This document shows, one piece after another, positions 17,073 to 26,244 of a stretch of 64,000 nucleotides of DNA. The stretch is from Caldilineaceae bacterium. GTDB taxonomy: Bacteria; Chloroflexota; Anaerolineae; Caldilineales; Caldilineaceae. Numbering within the stretch: position 1 is the stretch's first letter; every line of letters begins with the position of its first letter. The notes beneath the pieces are model-generated. The model did no database searches. It had not been told where the DNA came from and saw nothing but the letters and a program-made list of their open reading frames with translations. The stretch spans positions 62,001 to 126,000 of the forward strand of contig JAHBVG010000001.1 of assembly GCA_019637695.1 (NCBI GenBank), in the 5' to 3' direction. The position numbers were made by a program, and so were the translations under genes.

Positions 17073-19259
17073 TCAGGCCAGTTGCGCAACCTGCAAACTC
17101 TGGACAGCCTGCTCCGCTTGAATGGCGGTGACGGCGATTGTATAAATAATATCGTCTACCAGCGCGCCACGCGAGAGATCATTCACTGGCTTGCGCAAGC
17201 CCTGGAGTACTGGGCCGATGCTGATGACATTGGCGCTGCGCTGTACAGCTTTGTAGGTGGTATTGCCTGTATTGAGATCAGGGAAGATGTAAACTGTGGC
17301 GCGTCCGGCCACGGGGCTACCGGGCGCCTTGCTTCTAGCGACTGATTCAATGGCGGCGGCGTCATATTGCAGCGGACCATCGATGAGTAGATCCGGGCGC
17401 AGGGAGCGGGCGATCTGCGTGGCTTCGCGCACCTTTTCCACATCGCTGCCCTCGCCAGAGGTCCCTGTGCTGTAGCTGATCATGGCAATGCGCGGGGTGA
17501 TCCCAAAGGCGATGGCTGTATTGGCGCTCTGGATGGCGATATCAGCCAGCTCCTCGGCGTTGGGATTGGGATTGATGGCGCAATCGCCGTAGACCAGCAC
17601 CTGTTCGGGCAGCAGCATGAAGAAGATCGAGGATACGATCCTGGCGTCGGGGCTGGTCTTGATCAATTGGAGCGCCGGTCGCACTGTGTTCGCCGTGGTG
17701 TGGACTGCGCCAGAGACCAGCCCATCCACCTCGCCCTGGGCCAGCATCATCGTCGCCAGCACTACATGATCTTCCAAATATTGTTCGGCCATCGGCGGGG
17801 TCAATCCCTTGTGCTTGCGCAGCTCAACCAGCGGCGAAACATAGCGATAGCGCACAGCATCGGGGTCAATGATCTCGATTGAAGAGGGCAGCGTCACCCC
17901 TTGCGCCTCGGCCACTCGTTCGATCTCGTGCGGTTTGCCGATCATGACGCATTGGGCCAATCTTCGTTCCTGGCAGTACGCGGCGGCGCGCACGGTGCGC
18001 GGTTCATCCCCTTCGGGCAGCACAATGCGGCGGTTGACCTCACGCGCCCGCTGGGTAATCCGGTAGCGGAAGGCGGCTGGCGACATGCGCGGTTCACGGG
18101 TAACGCTGATGCGTTCTTGCAGCCAGCCGATGTCCAGATGGCGGGCGACAAATTCCATCACCCATTCCACCCGTTCCAGATCGTCGAGCGGCACTTCGGG
18201 GTTGAAGGCTTGCAATTGGGTCGCAGTCAGATAGGTATCATCCTCCACGAGCAGCAGCGGAAGCCCTGTATCGAAAGCCCGTTCGCATAGATCCATCACC
18301 CTCGGATCGGGGTAAATGCCGCTGGTGAGCAACAGCGCAGGCACAGGAACGCCGTTGAGCGCAGCCATGCAGGTCGCCAAAATCACATCGTCGCGGTCGC
18401 CAGGGGTCACAATCAAAATGCCAGGCCGCAGCGCGCTGCTCATGTTGGCGGCAGTGCGGGCGCCGATGGCGATCTTGGTAATGCGGCGATGTTGCATCTG
18501 CCCACGGTTGAGGATCCTGGCCCCCAGGTAGTCGGCGATGTCGCTAGTGCGCGGGGCCACCAATTCCTGCTTCCAGGGGATGCAGCCAATCACGTGGAAA
18601 GTGCTGTTGGGGAAGACCGGGCAGGCTGATGAAATATCCTCGCTGTAGCCGTTCATGCCCAGTTTAAGTTCTTCGATTTCGGGCATGATGTCAGGTTTAA
18701 CGGCGATACCGGCTATCTTGGGCACATGGACTTTGTTGACAATACAGCCCATGACTTTAGCGTCGTTGATGCCGCCGAAGACGCGCGCTGCCAGTTCGAT
18801 ACGGTTGGCAATTTCTTCTGGTTTTTGACCATTCGCCGAGGTCACGAGGATCACCTCGGCGTCGAGCGTACGCGCAATGTCGGCGTTCAACTGATCGGCG
18901 TAGGTCTCAGAGCCGGTGGGGACAAGCCCCTCCACGATCACCACGTCGGCGTTGGCGGCAGCCTCTTGATAGGCGCCGACGATCTCTTCCATGAGTTGTT
19001 CCTTTTGGCCTTCGCTGAACAACTGTTGGGCGTGGCGAATGTCAATGGGGATGGGCGGCGTCAGCGGTGTGGTCTTGCGGACGAAGTAAGTGGAGCGCTC
19101 TGGCCCAGATTGTCCGCTGCTGGGTTGGGCAATCGGTTTGTAAAAACAGACGCGCAGCCCCACCCGATCCAGAGCGCGTACCATGCCCAATGAAACTGAA
19201 GTCAGGCCCACGCCTGGGCCGGTGGGGGCAATGTAAAGAGTGTGTTTGGCAGTTGTCAT
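17073..19259 (-). CDS. pta: Phosphate acetyltransferase
   Basis: 728 residues, the long form of Pta. The ATG at 19259 is preceded by AAGGA and lies five bases past the ackA stop; the open frame also runs upstream into ackA but without an SD. The N-terminal part is the BioD-like P-loop domain (IAPTGPGVGLTSVSLG), the middle a DRTGG-type regulatory domain, and the C-terminal third the catalytic domain (VLPEGDEPRTVRAA, LVSGAVHTTANTVRPALQ, SYSTGTSGEGSDVEKV, GPLQYDAA, VYIFPDLNTGNTTYK). It converts acetyl-CoA and phosphate to acetyl phosphate, the partner reaction of AckA. Confidence 0.97.
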   Translation of the reverse strand: MTTAKHTLYIAPTGPGVGLTSVSLGMVRALDRVGLRVCFYKPIAQPSSGQSGPERSTYFVRKTTPLTPPIPIDIRHAQQLFSEGQKEQLMEEIVGAYQEAAANADVVIVEGLVPTGSETYADQLNADIARTLDAEVILVTSANGQKPEEIANRIELAARVFGGINDAKVMGCIVNKVHVPKIAGIAVKPDIMPEIEELKLGMNGYSEDISSACPVFPNSTFHVIGCIPWKQELVAPRTSDIADYLGARILNRGQMQHRRITKIAIGARTAANMSSALRPGILIVTPGDRDDVILATCMAALNGVPVPALLLTSGIYPDPRVMDLCERAFDTGLPLLLVEDDTYLTATQLQAFNPEVPLDDLERVEWVMEFVARHLDIGWLQERISVTREPRMSPAAFRYRITQRAREVNRRIVLPEGDEPRTVRAAAYCQERRLAQCVMIGKPHEIERVAEAQGVTLPSSIEIIDPDAVRYRYVSPLVELRKHKGLTPPMAEQYLEDHVVLATMMLAQGEVDGLVSGAVHTTANTVRPALQLIKTSPDARIVSSIFFMLLPEQVLVYGDCAINPNPNAEELADIAIQSANTAIAFGITPRIAMISYSTGTSGEGSDVEKVREATQIARSLRPDLLIDGPLQYDAAAIESVARSKAPGSPVAGRATVYIFPDLNTGNTTYKAVQRSANVISIGPVLQGLRKPVNDLSRGALVDDIIYTIAVTAIQAEQAVQSLQVAQLA

Positions 19260-19263
19260 AAGC

Positions 19264-20490
19264 TTATCCTTCTGCGATTCCTTGCCGAACGAGTTCAATG
19301 GTATCGGCGGCGATCATAGCTTCTTCGTTGGTGGGCACGACCAGCGCCAGGGTCGAGCCATCCTGTGTGATGGCGCCGTTGCTCTGGCGTCCATGCCCGG
19401 CGTTGCGCTCTGCATCCACGCGGAAGCCGAGGATGGCGAGATGATCCAGCGTTTTGGCGCGCACCAGGGCGGAATTTTCGCCGATCCCACCCGTGAAAAT
19501 CATAGCATCGATGCGGCCCAACGGCACTGCCAACGCGGCTAGGTACTTGGCTAGCCGGTAGCAGAAGACGTCGATGGCAAGCTGCGCCCGATGGTCGCCA
19601 GCGGCAGATGCAGCCTCCAGCGCCCGCATGTCATTGTTCAACCCCGAAAGGCCGAGCAGTCCACTTTTTTTGTTCAGCAGATTGGTAACGTCGGCCAGAC
19701 CGATGCCCAATTGATTGCTCAAAAACTCGTGCAAACTGGGATCGACGTCGCCGCTGCGCGTCCCCATGACCAGGCCCTCCAGCGGGGTCAGCCCCATCGT
19801 TGTGTCCACACTGCGCCCGTTGAGGACAGCGGCGGCGCTGCATCCGTTGCCCAGGTGCGCGCTGATCAGGGCGAGATCCGCGTCAGGGCGGTCGAGCATC
19901 TGCGCGGCGCGGCGGGTGACGTAGCGATGGCTCGTTCCGTGAAATCCATAGCGGCGCACGCCATGTTGCTCGTAGAGTTCATAGGGGAGGGCGTAAAGAT
20001 AGGCATGTTCCGGCAGCGTCTGATGGAAGGCCGTATCAAAGACCGCCACCTGTGCCAGATGAGGGAACAAAGCCTGCGCGGTTTTGATGCCGAGGACGTT
20101 GGCCGGGTTGTGCAGCGGGGCTAGATGGCTCACCCTTTCGATCTCGGCCAGCACCGCAGAGGTGATGGCTGTAGACCGGGTGAACGATTCCCCACCGTGG
20201 ACGACGCGATGGCCGATCCCTGCCAATTGTGCAGTCAGCGTCCCCCCGTAGCGGCTGCCCACGATCTCTTCCAATCGGTCGATGATCGCCTCCATCGCCC
20301 CCCGGTGATCTGCCCTGGCGATGGGTTGGCTGCCGCGGGCATCCTCTGTCTTCCACCCCAGTTGCGCCTCTGGCTGGCCCAGCCGCTCGGCCCATCCGCT
20401 TACCAGTTGGGTGTCCGCGCCTGTGTCGATTAAGGCAAATTTGATGGACGAACTGCCACAGTTGATCACAAGAATCGTCGAACCGTTCAT
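19264..20490 (-). CDS. ackA: Acetate kinase
   Basis: 408 residues, normal for AckA. Signatures of the acetate/propionate kinase family are present: INCGSSSIKFALID at the N-terminus, GHRVVHGGESF, FDTAFHQTLPEHAYLYALP, YGFHGTSHRYV, HLGNGCSAAAV and FTGGIGENSALVR. It makes ATP from acetyl phosphate in fermentation, or activates acetate in the reverse direction. It is first in an ackA-pta operon with a five-base gap. Confidence 0.98.
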   Translation of the reverse strand: MNGSTILVINCGSSSIKFALIDTGADTQLVSGWAERLGQPEAQLGWKTEDARGSQPIARADHRGAMEAIIDRLEEIVGSRYGGTLTAQLAGIGHRVVHGGESFTRSTAITSAVLAEIERVSHLAPLHNPANVLGIKTAQALFPHLAQVAVFDTAFHQTLPEHAYLYALPYELYEQHGVRRYGFHGTSHRYVTRRAAQMLDRPDADLALISAHLGNGCSAAAVLNGRSVDTTMGLTPLEGLVMGTRSGDVDPSLHEFLSNQLGIGLADVTNLLNKKSGLLGLSGLNNDMRALEAASAAGDHRAQLAIDVFCYRLAKYLAALAVPLGRIDAMIFTGGIGENSALVRAKTLDHLAILGFRVDAERNAGHGRQSNGAITQDGSTLALVVPTNEEAMIAADTIELVRQGIAEG

Positions 20491-20599
20491 CGCTGATGTG
20501 TCTTCCTCAAAGTAAATTGGTTTCCGATATGATCAGATTTAACGCAAAGATGCAAAGGTGCAAAGCAGCGGTAGTAAACATAGCCGCTGCTAGTGTATC

Positions 20600-20705
20600 G
20601 TCAAGCATAAAATTGAGGGGTACGGGCGCGGCTTGCTGCGCCTGGTGTGCAGAGAGGGCGCCGCTTGCTGCGCCCGTACCCTGTTTCAATCAATTCATGG
20701 CTGAC
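20600..20705. repeat. Family C palindromic repeat, copy 1
   Basis: It runs from GTCAAGCATAAAATTGAGGG to CAATTCATGGCTGAC, whose ends are imperfect inverted repeats, around a GC-rich core GGGTACGGGCGC...GCGCCCGTACCC. It is over 85 percent identical by eye to 46099-46202. The rest of 20491-20902 shows only words such as TCTCTGCGTCTCTGCGTT near 20830 and no gene. Confidence 0.8.
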
Positions 20706-20902
20706 ACGCCACTAGCTGCGGTTTTTCTCGAAGATGAAACTGTGCGGCTGAAAGCACGCGCCTACATCACAAGCTATTTTCTTAACGCTCAATCTCCTCA
20801 CCTCTTCTCTCTGCGCCTCTGCCGCTCTGCGTCTCTGCGTTATAGGGCTCTCATCGTCTTAAGATACCACAATGTAAGCGCAATTCCGTGTATCCACTTA
20901 TC

Positions 20903-22099
20903 CTATCTGCGGTGGATGGCGCGGCGGGCCATCAGGGTGATGGCGATGGCCGCGGCCAAGAGGATCGGCACGACGCCATACGCCCATTGAATGCCCACCT
21001 GATCAGCCAGCGCGCCGAGGATCTGTGGGGCCAGGAAGATCGCCACGCCTGCGGCTAAGGAAATGCGCGCGCTGACAGTATCAGCCCTGTGGCTGGCAAC
21101 ACTGACGGCAGCCGCCAACGTCAATGGGAAGAGGTTGGCGACCCCCAGCCCGGTGACAAAGAGTCCACCCAACGCGAGCGGGATGGATGGCGATAGCCAA
21201 AAGAAAGGAAAGCCGATCCCTACCAGCAGCAGCGCGGTCAGCAGCATCGACATACTTTCGTAGCGGCGGGTCAACCGGCTGCCCATGAAACGCCCAATCA
21301 CAATCGCCCCAAAGAAGATGCTCATGGCCGCCGATGCGCCGGTTGGGGTCAGCCCGGTGGAACTCTGCATAAAGGCTGCGCCCCAAAAACCCATGCACCA
21401 TTCCATCGCCACCGCTGTGAAGATGACGCCCCACAGCAGCCAAAATTGAGCGGGGAGTCGTTGCGCTGCTCTTGTAGAGGTCTTCCCCGCGGCGTGCGAC
21501 GAGTGATCCTCGCGCTCGGGGATGAGGACGCGCCGAAATTGGAAGAAAGCCACGACCCAGCCCAGCACCATTACGAGCAGCGCCCAACGCCATCCCAGCG
21601 TCGCTGCCTGAAATGCACCGATGAGCGACGGCGCGGCCAGCGCGCCCATACTCGCCACTACGTTCGACTCGGTGAAGGCCGTTGCCCTGCGTTCGCCATG
21701 TCGATCCGACAGCCCGGATTGGAGGGTGACGATCAGCATCCCGCCCAGCGCGCCCATCAACCCTGCGCCCAATACGGTGAAGATCGATCTATTCGCAAAG
21801 GTTAAAAGGATCGCCCCCATCGCCATCCCCGCGCCGCCAATCCAGAAGATCGGGCGCCGTCCCCAGCGCGCCGCCGCCCGATCTGCGCTCAAGCCGGAGA
21901 CGATCATCCCCAGCGCCATGGCCGACGCGTGGAACCCGGCCACCGTGTAGCTCAAATTCAATTCCTGGCGCAGGAAGGGGATGGCCGGTCCCAGCGCTGC
22001 CTGCAAATAGGCGAAATAGGCCAGCATCCCATAGGCCAGCCAGGTGAAGCGGTCGCGGACGAAGATCGGAGTTGTGGCGGTTCCAGCGGAATGCGGCAT
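20903..22099 (-). CDS. Major facilitator superfamily transporter
   Basis: 398 residues with about twelve predicted membrane helices. Typical MFS signs are SGLSADRAAARWGRRPIFWI (motif A-like loop between helices 2 and 3), and the repeated motif in the second half, GRFMGSRLTRRYESMSML, after a basic central loop (LIPEREDHSSHAAGKTSTR). The fold resembles FucP/YbjJ-like sugar or drug carriers, but the substrate cannot be read from sequence. It is divergent from the dehydratase gene; the shared upstream space is filled by family D hairpins. Confidence 0.9.
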   Translation of the reverse strand: MPHSAGTATTPIFVRDRFTWLAYGMLAYFAYLQAALGPAIPFLRQELNLSYTVAGFHASAMALGMIVSGLSADRAAARWGRRPIFWIGGAGMAMGAILLTFANRSIFTVLGAGLMGALGGMLIVTLQSGLSDRHGERRATAFTESNVVASMGALAAPSLIGAFQAATLGWRWALLVMVLGWVVAFFQFRRVLIPEREDHSSHAAGKTSTRAAQRLPAQFWLLWGVIFTAVAMEWCMGFWGAAFMQSSTGLTPTGASAAMSIFFGAIVIGRFMGSRLTRRYESMSMLLTALLLVGIGFPFFWLSPSIPLALGGLFVTGLGVANLFPLTLAAAVSVASHRADTVSARISLAAGVAIFLAPQILGALADQVGIQWAYGVVPILLAAAIAITLMARRAIHRR

Positions 22100-22210
22100 A
22101 GAGGCGAAGTTCCCCAGTAGAATTTACGGCGAAAGATCCATCCGCAGCAATAGCGGACGACTCTCTTTAGTGTACCGTAGAGGGATAGATTTCCGAAAGA
22201 TGTAGCAGAA

Positions 22211-22306
22211 ACCTGCCGGGTTTTCGGTCTGGTAACCTGCCGGGTTTTCTGCAACCCGGCAGGTTTTTGCTACTAGACCCGCCGGGTTACAGAAAACCCG
22301 GCAGGT
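22211..22306. repeat. Cluster of family D hairpins in a divergent promoter space
   Basis: Two full hairpins (22234-22266 and 22277-22306) and one half copy (22211-22225) built from ACCTGCCGGGTTTTC and its complement. They lie between the divergent MFS and dehydratase genes, so they do not terminate either gene. They match the hairpin at 4848-4883 apart from CGGG/CAGG changes. Confidence 0.8.
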
Positions 22307-22383
22307 GCAGAGATCCCGGTAAAATGGATCTATGGTAGAATGCGGGGACAATCGCCGATTGACCTCACCCTAGAAATCCAGCC

Positions 22384-23343
22384 ATGCCAACCCTGTTTGA
22401 TGAAATCCAGATCGCAGCGGAGCGCATCCGCCCCCATGTGGTGGAGACGCCGCTGATCCCATCGCCGGCGCTGAGCCTGCGCACGACGGCCAGCGTCTAT
22501 CTCAAATTGGAGAACCGACAGCACACCGGATCGTTCAAGCTGCGCGGCGCCACCAACAAGATCCTCAGCCTGAGCGACGAGGAACGCGCCCGCGGCGTGG
22601 TCACTGCGTCGACGGGCAACCACGGATTGGCTGTCGCCCATGCATCCGCCCAACTGGGCGTGGACGCCACCATTTACCTGCCGGAGAGCGCGTCGCCGCA
22701 GAAGGTGGAAAAGCTGCGTCGCTTCCCCGTGGATCTGCGCTTCGTGTCCGGGGACGCTGTCAACGCCGAGATCACGGCGCGGCAGGTGGGGGAACATGAG
22801 GGATGGCCCTACATCTCGCCCTATAACGATGCGCAGGTGATGGCCGGGCAGGGGACCATCGGCGTGGAATTGCTGCGCCAGCGCCCCACCCTCGACGCTG
22901 TTTTCATCTCGGTGGGCGGCGGCGGACTGATCGGCGGCATGGCCAGTTATCTCAAAGCCATGAAGCCGGAAATTCAGATCATTGGCTGTCTGCCCATCAA
23001 CTCGCCGGTGATGGCCGAATCGGTGCGCCAGGGGCAGATCGTAGAGATGGAGACGCTACCCACCCTCTCCGACGGCACTGCCGGCGGCATTGAGGAAGGG
23101 GCAATCACCTTTGCCGCCTGCCAGCAATTTGTAGACGAGTGGATGCTGGTGGGGGAGCGCGAGATCGCCGACGCCGTCCGTCTTGTGTATCAGACGCACG
23201 GCGAAGTGATCGAAGGGTCTGCCGGGGTCGCCATCGCTGCGCTGTTAATACGTCCCCAGCGCTGGCAGGGTCAGACCGTCGCCGTCGTCGTTTGTGGCGG
23301 CAACATTGACCCGGCAATATTCGATAAGATCATCGCAGAGTAA
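22384..23343 (+). CDS. PLP-dependent serine/threonine dehydratase family enzyme
   Basis: 319 residues, the length of single-domain fold-type II enzymes; it has no C-terminal ACT regulatory domain. LENRQHTGSFKLRGATNK holds the PLP-binding lysine, TASTGNHGLAVAHASAQLG binds the phosphate or substrate, and SVGGGGLIGGMASYLK is the glycine-rich cofactor loop; CGGNID closes the fold. It is closest in type to catabolic threonine dehydratase, serine racemase and threo-3-hydroxyaspartate ammonia-lyase; which one cannot be decided here. The mutarotase gene follows 39 bp later. Confidence 0.92.
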   Translation: MPTLFDEIQIAAERIRPHVVETPLIPSPALSLRTTASVYLKLENRQHTGSFKLRGATNKILSLSDEERARGVVTASTGNHGLAVAHASAQLGVDATIYLPESASPQKVEKLRRFPVDLRFVSGDAVNAEITARQVGEHEGWPYISPYNDAQVMAGQGTIGVELLRQRPTLDAVFISVGGGGLIGGMASYLKAMKPEIQIIGCLPINSPVMAESVRQGQIVEMETLPTLSDGTAGGIEEGAITFAACQQFVDEWMLVGEREIADAVRLVYQTHGEVIEGSAGVAIAALLIRPQRWQGQTVAVVVCGGNIDPAIFDKIIAE

Positions 23344-23382
23344 AAGGTTAACGCAAAGGGGCAACACTTGAGGAGAAAATCG

Positions 23383-24291
23383 ATGAATCACTCTTTGCAG
23401 AGACTCAATCAACGCTTCGCCCTGGCCGACGCCCTCTCCTTTGTGGCCGGTCCTGGGGATCTGCCCACGGCGCGCATCCACAACCGGCACGCCCGCGCCG
23501 AGATCTGCCTGCTGGGCGCGCATATCCTCTCATTTCAACCGCACGGCGAGGAGCCGGTCCTGTGGATGAGCCGGGAGAGCAATTTCGCCGTGGGCAAGGC
23601 GATCCGCGGCGGCATCCCGGTCTGCTGGCCCTGGTTCGCCGGTCATCCCACCGACAGCAGCAAACCATCCCACGGATTCGTGCGCACTGCGCTCTGGTCC
23701 GTGACGGATACGCGCAATTTGGCGAATGGCGAAACGCAGATCGAACTGGGGATCGAAAGCAATGAGGAGACGCTGGCGCTCTGGCCCCATCGTTTCGAGT
23801 TGCGGCTGCGGGCGACCGTGGGGACGACGTTGACCGTCGAGTTAATCAGCCACAATCCCGGCGAAGAGGCGTTCACCTACACCGGCGCGCTGCACAGCTA
23901 CTTCACCGTGGGCGACTCTACCGAGATTGCTATCCACGGGCTGGCGGATGGGGATTACCTCGACAAGACTGAGAGCTTTGCCCGCAAGACGCAGCGCGGC
24001 CCGATCCAGATCAGCGGACCAACCGACCGCATCTATCTCGACACCGACACCGAGTGCGTCATCGACGATCCTGGGTTGGGACGGCGCATCCACATTGGCA
24101 AGAGCAACTCTCACACCACCGTGGTATGGAACCCGTGGAGCAGCGGCGCGGCCCGCCTCCCCGACTTTGGCGACGACGAATACAGGGGCATGGTCTGCGT
24201 GGAAACCGCCCGCGCCGCTGAGGACGTGGCGACTGTCCCCGCGGGGGGAGAGGATCGGTTAACGGCGCGGATTTGGATCGAGAGAGAGTGA
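23383..24291 (+). CDS. D-hexose-6-phosphate mutarotase (aldose 1-epimerase family)
   Basis: 302 residues from the ATG at 23383, preceded by AGGAG. YeaD-type signatures are present: ARAEICLLGAHILSFQP, PVLWMSRESNF, IRGGIPVCWPWFAGHP, PSHGFVRTALWSV, TYTGALHSYFTVGD and VVWNPWSSGAA; the histidines in PSHGFVR and ALHSYF are the expected catalytic pair, with the glutamate near MVCVETARAAEDVATVPAGG. It interconverts alpha and beta glucose-6-phosphate. It is convergent with the Dabb gene. Confidence 0.93.
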   Translation: MNHSLQRLNQRFALADALSFVAGPGDLPTARIHNRHARAEICLLGAHILSFQPHGEEPVLWMSRESNFAVGKAIRGGIPVCWPWFAGHPTDSSKPSHGFVRTALWSVTDTRNLANGETQIELGIESNEETLALWPHRFELRLRATVGTTLTVELISHNPGEEAFTYTGALHSYFTVGDSTEIAIHGLADGDYLDKTESFARKTQRGPIQISGPTDRIYLDTDTECVIDDPGLGRRIHIGKSNSHTTVVWNPWSSGAARLPDFGDDEYRGMVCVETARAAEDVATVPAGGEDRLTARIWIERE

Positions 24292-24423
24292 CTGGGGATT
24301 AGTGACTGGGGATCGCGTACAGCATCCCCAATCTCATAATCGCCCAGTCGCTTTCAACACGACATTCGGCGACTAAGCGATTTCAGAAATTCGACACAAT
24401 CCCAGTCACCTGTCATCTGTCAC
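24292..24423. repeat. Family E intergenic repeat between convergent genes
   Basis: Begins GTGACTGGGGATTAGTGACT and ends CCCAGTCACCTGTCATCTGT: imperfect inverted arms of the words GACTGGGGATT and AATCCCCAGTC. It contains GCGATTTCAGAAATTCGACA, which recurs almost unchanged at about 29170. It may act as a loose bidirectional terminator. Confidence 0.65.
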
Positions 24424-24747
24424 CTATCCATTCTTCACCCAATAATCGAGTACCAGCACCTTCTCCACATGCGGACGCAGCACAGCGCCGAATGCCTTGT
24501 GGTCGGGGTGAGGCAGGTAGACAGCGCGGGCATCCTCATCTTTGAAGGTGACGAAGAAGCAGTGGGTGTAGCCATCGGCGCGGCCTTCGATGCTAACATC
24601 GACCCCCCACTCGAAATCGTGGATGGCGTCGATCTTGGCGGGCAGACCGCGGAAGGCGTTTTCGATCTCCGTGATCTGTTCGGGCGTGGTCCCCTCTTTG
24701 AACTTGAAGAGGACGACGTGGCGGAGAAGAGGTTGAGATTCGGGCAT
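24424..24747 (-). CDS. Dabb (stress-responsive A/B barrel) domain protein
   Basis: 107 residues, a single dimeric alpha-beta barrel. The conserved start RHVVLFKFKEGTTPEQITEI, the centre HDFEWGVDVSIEG and THCFFVTFKDEDARAVYLPH, and the end ending in VLVLDYW are characteristic. AAAGGA precedes the ATG. The function of the bacterial family is unknown; members fold as ferredoxin-like dimers. Family E repeats flank it on both sides. Confidence 0.93.
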   Translation of the reverse strand: MPESQPLLRHVVLFKFKEGTTPEQITEIENAFRGLPAKIDAIHDFEWGVDVSIEGRADGYTHCFFVTFKDEDARAVYLPHPDHKAFGAVLRPHVEKVLVLDYWVKNG

Positions 24748-24862
24748 GAGTTTGTCCTTTGGGAGATTGGAGATTAGAGATTGGGGGATTGGTGATAGGT
24801 GACTGGGAGTGCGTCAAGCCTCTGCAATCCCCTAATCGCCCAATCGCCTAATCTCATCGGAT
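24748..24862. repeat. Family E intergenic repeat
   Basis: Arms GATTAGAGATTGGGGGATTG and CAATCCCCTAATCGCCCAAT are imperfectly inverted around GTGATAGGTGACTGGGAG. No gene is visible. It separates the phosphoesterase from the Dabb gene. Confidence 0.6.
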
Positions 24863-25639
24863 TTACGACACATTGTCGCCGCGTAAAAACTCTGCTACAT
24901 GCTCCGCGCCGGGGAAGCGGATCGCATCCATGAGATCGAGGATGGCCTGCCGATCCCACGGGACTTCGCGGCGTTCATAGAGGTAGCCGCTTTCGTCCGC
25001 GCTGAGGATACCGTAGCTAGCGTTGAGGCTGGGCACGCGCGGATTGGAGACGCTGGCCGGATTGACCACGCGCACGCGGTGACCGTTCTCCAATTCGACG
25101 GTCCGATCCACCGGAACATGGGTGTGGCCGACGAAAACAAGATCCGCTGTGCAGCCATGAAAAAGTTCACGCATCTCCGCTTCGGGCGTTTCCATCGTCA
25201 CGCCATCGCCAGTATCGGTCCCCGGCGAGGCGTGGACGAGGAGTACTTGTGCGCCGTCGAGTAGATCCACTCGCTGTTCCAATGGAATCTGGTGCAGAAA
25301 GGGCAGCCAGCCGGTGGTGGTCACTGCCCCAGCGGTCCACGCCAGCGAGGCGACGATTTCTACATAAATCTGGACCTTGTGGAGATCCCCCACGCGCTCT
25401 TCAAGGTTCGCAAACGGCAGATCGCCTGTGAGCAGGTAACGATCCGTGTTGCCGCGCACGATCCGCTGGTTGGGGATGGCGCGAATCTGCTCCAGCGCCA
25501 GCAGCGGCTGCGGTCCCAGCGCGCAGAGATCGCCCAAAATCCAGGTTGCGTCCACGCCGCCGTGGGCTTCAATGTCCGCCAGCACTGCGTCCAACGCCAG
25601 CCGGTTGCCGTGGATGTCTGAAAGAATGGCAATCTTCAT
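24863..25639 (-). CDS. Calcineurin-like metallophosphoesterase
   Basis: 258 residues from the ATG at 25639 (MKIAILSDIHGN), which has AGAGGAT as SD; upstream codons look non-coding. All metal-binding motifs are present: SDIHGN, ILGDLCALGP, VRGNTDRYL, LLVHASPG and FVGHTHVP. It belongs to the YfcE/MJ0936-like group of phosphodiesterases; the natural substrate is unknown. It lies on the same strand as the ECF sigma/anti-sigma pair but 177 bp away. Confidence 0.93.
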   Translation of the reverse strand: MKIAILSDIHGNRLALDAVLADIEAHGGVDATWILGDLCALGPQPLLALEQIRAIPNQRIVRGNTDRYLLTGDLPFANLEERVGDLHKVQIYVEIVASLAWTAGAVTTTGWLPFLHQIPLEQRVDLLDGAQVLLVHASPGTDTGDGVTMETPEAEMRELFHGCTADLVFVGHTHVPVDRTVELENGHRVRVVNPASVSNPRVPSLNASYGILSADESGYLYERREVPWDRQAILDLMDAIRFPGAEHVAEFLRGDNVS

Positions 25640-25816
25640 CGATCCTCTACCTTCCTTTGTGAACAGGTTCCGTTCATGGTTCCGCTGCGAAAAGGGCAAA
25701 AGACCGAGTTTTTGATGACGATGCTCTCCTGAGAACTCAAGTCAATGCCACGAAAAACTCCGTTTTTGCAGTTGAGTTGTTCATTATCCACCAAAACGCG
25801 CCATTGGGCGAATGGA

Positions 25817-26233
25817 TCACAATTGGGTAGCGCGCAGCCGACGCGAGGTGACGGCGTACCCCGCCCAGCCAATCAGCCCCACCGCCGCCATGACCAGCGC
25901 CATGTATGGGGCGTCGGCCCAGATCCAGCGCACGCCCTCTGCGCCAAAAGTGAAGGAGACTGTCATGCCGCTGAAAAAGATTGCGGATGCCATATAGAGC
26001 GCACGGCGCCGCAGCAAAGTTTGAGTGGTCTGTAATGCTTTCATCTCGTCCTCCTGATTGGTTGAACCGTTGTCGAGTTTGGGTAGTTTGAGATCTCCTT
26101 GCCGCTGTACCATCTGGGCGAACTCGTCATCCTGGGCCAGGAAAGCCTCGACCAGCGCGTTGGTGTCGTCGCTGGCTTCACCGGCTAGGTACAAAGGCAG
26201 CAGATCGGTGATCACATCACGGGTAATTTTCAT
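25817..26233 (-). CDS. Probable anti-sigma factor, two membrane helices
   Basis: 138 residues. The N-terminus MKITRDVITDLLPLYLAGEA is the start of many zinc-finger-like anti-sigma domains, but the HxxxCxxC zinc residues are missing. Two hydrophobic helices follow (MASAIFFSGMTVSFTFGA and YMALVMAAVGLIGWAGYAVT) and a short basic end. It begins 11 bases after the sigma gene stop, with AAGGA overlapping the end of that gene, so the two are translationally close. It likely holds the sigma factor at the membrane until a signal arrives (inference). Confidence 0.8.
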   Translation of the reverse strand: MKITRDVITDLLPLYLAGEASDDTNALVEAFLAQDDEFAQMVQRQGDLKLPKLDNGSTNQEDEMKALQTTQTLLRRRALYMASAIFFSGMTVSFTFGAEGVRWIWADAPYMALVMAAVGLIGWAGYAVTSRRLRATQL

Positions 26234-26244
26234 GGCTATGTTCC

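Noticed and set aside
22211-22306. Possible transposon remnant with terminal repeats
   Set aside because: Only hairpin units with no interior sequence and no target duplication; better seen as a family D cluster.
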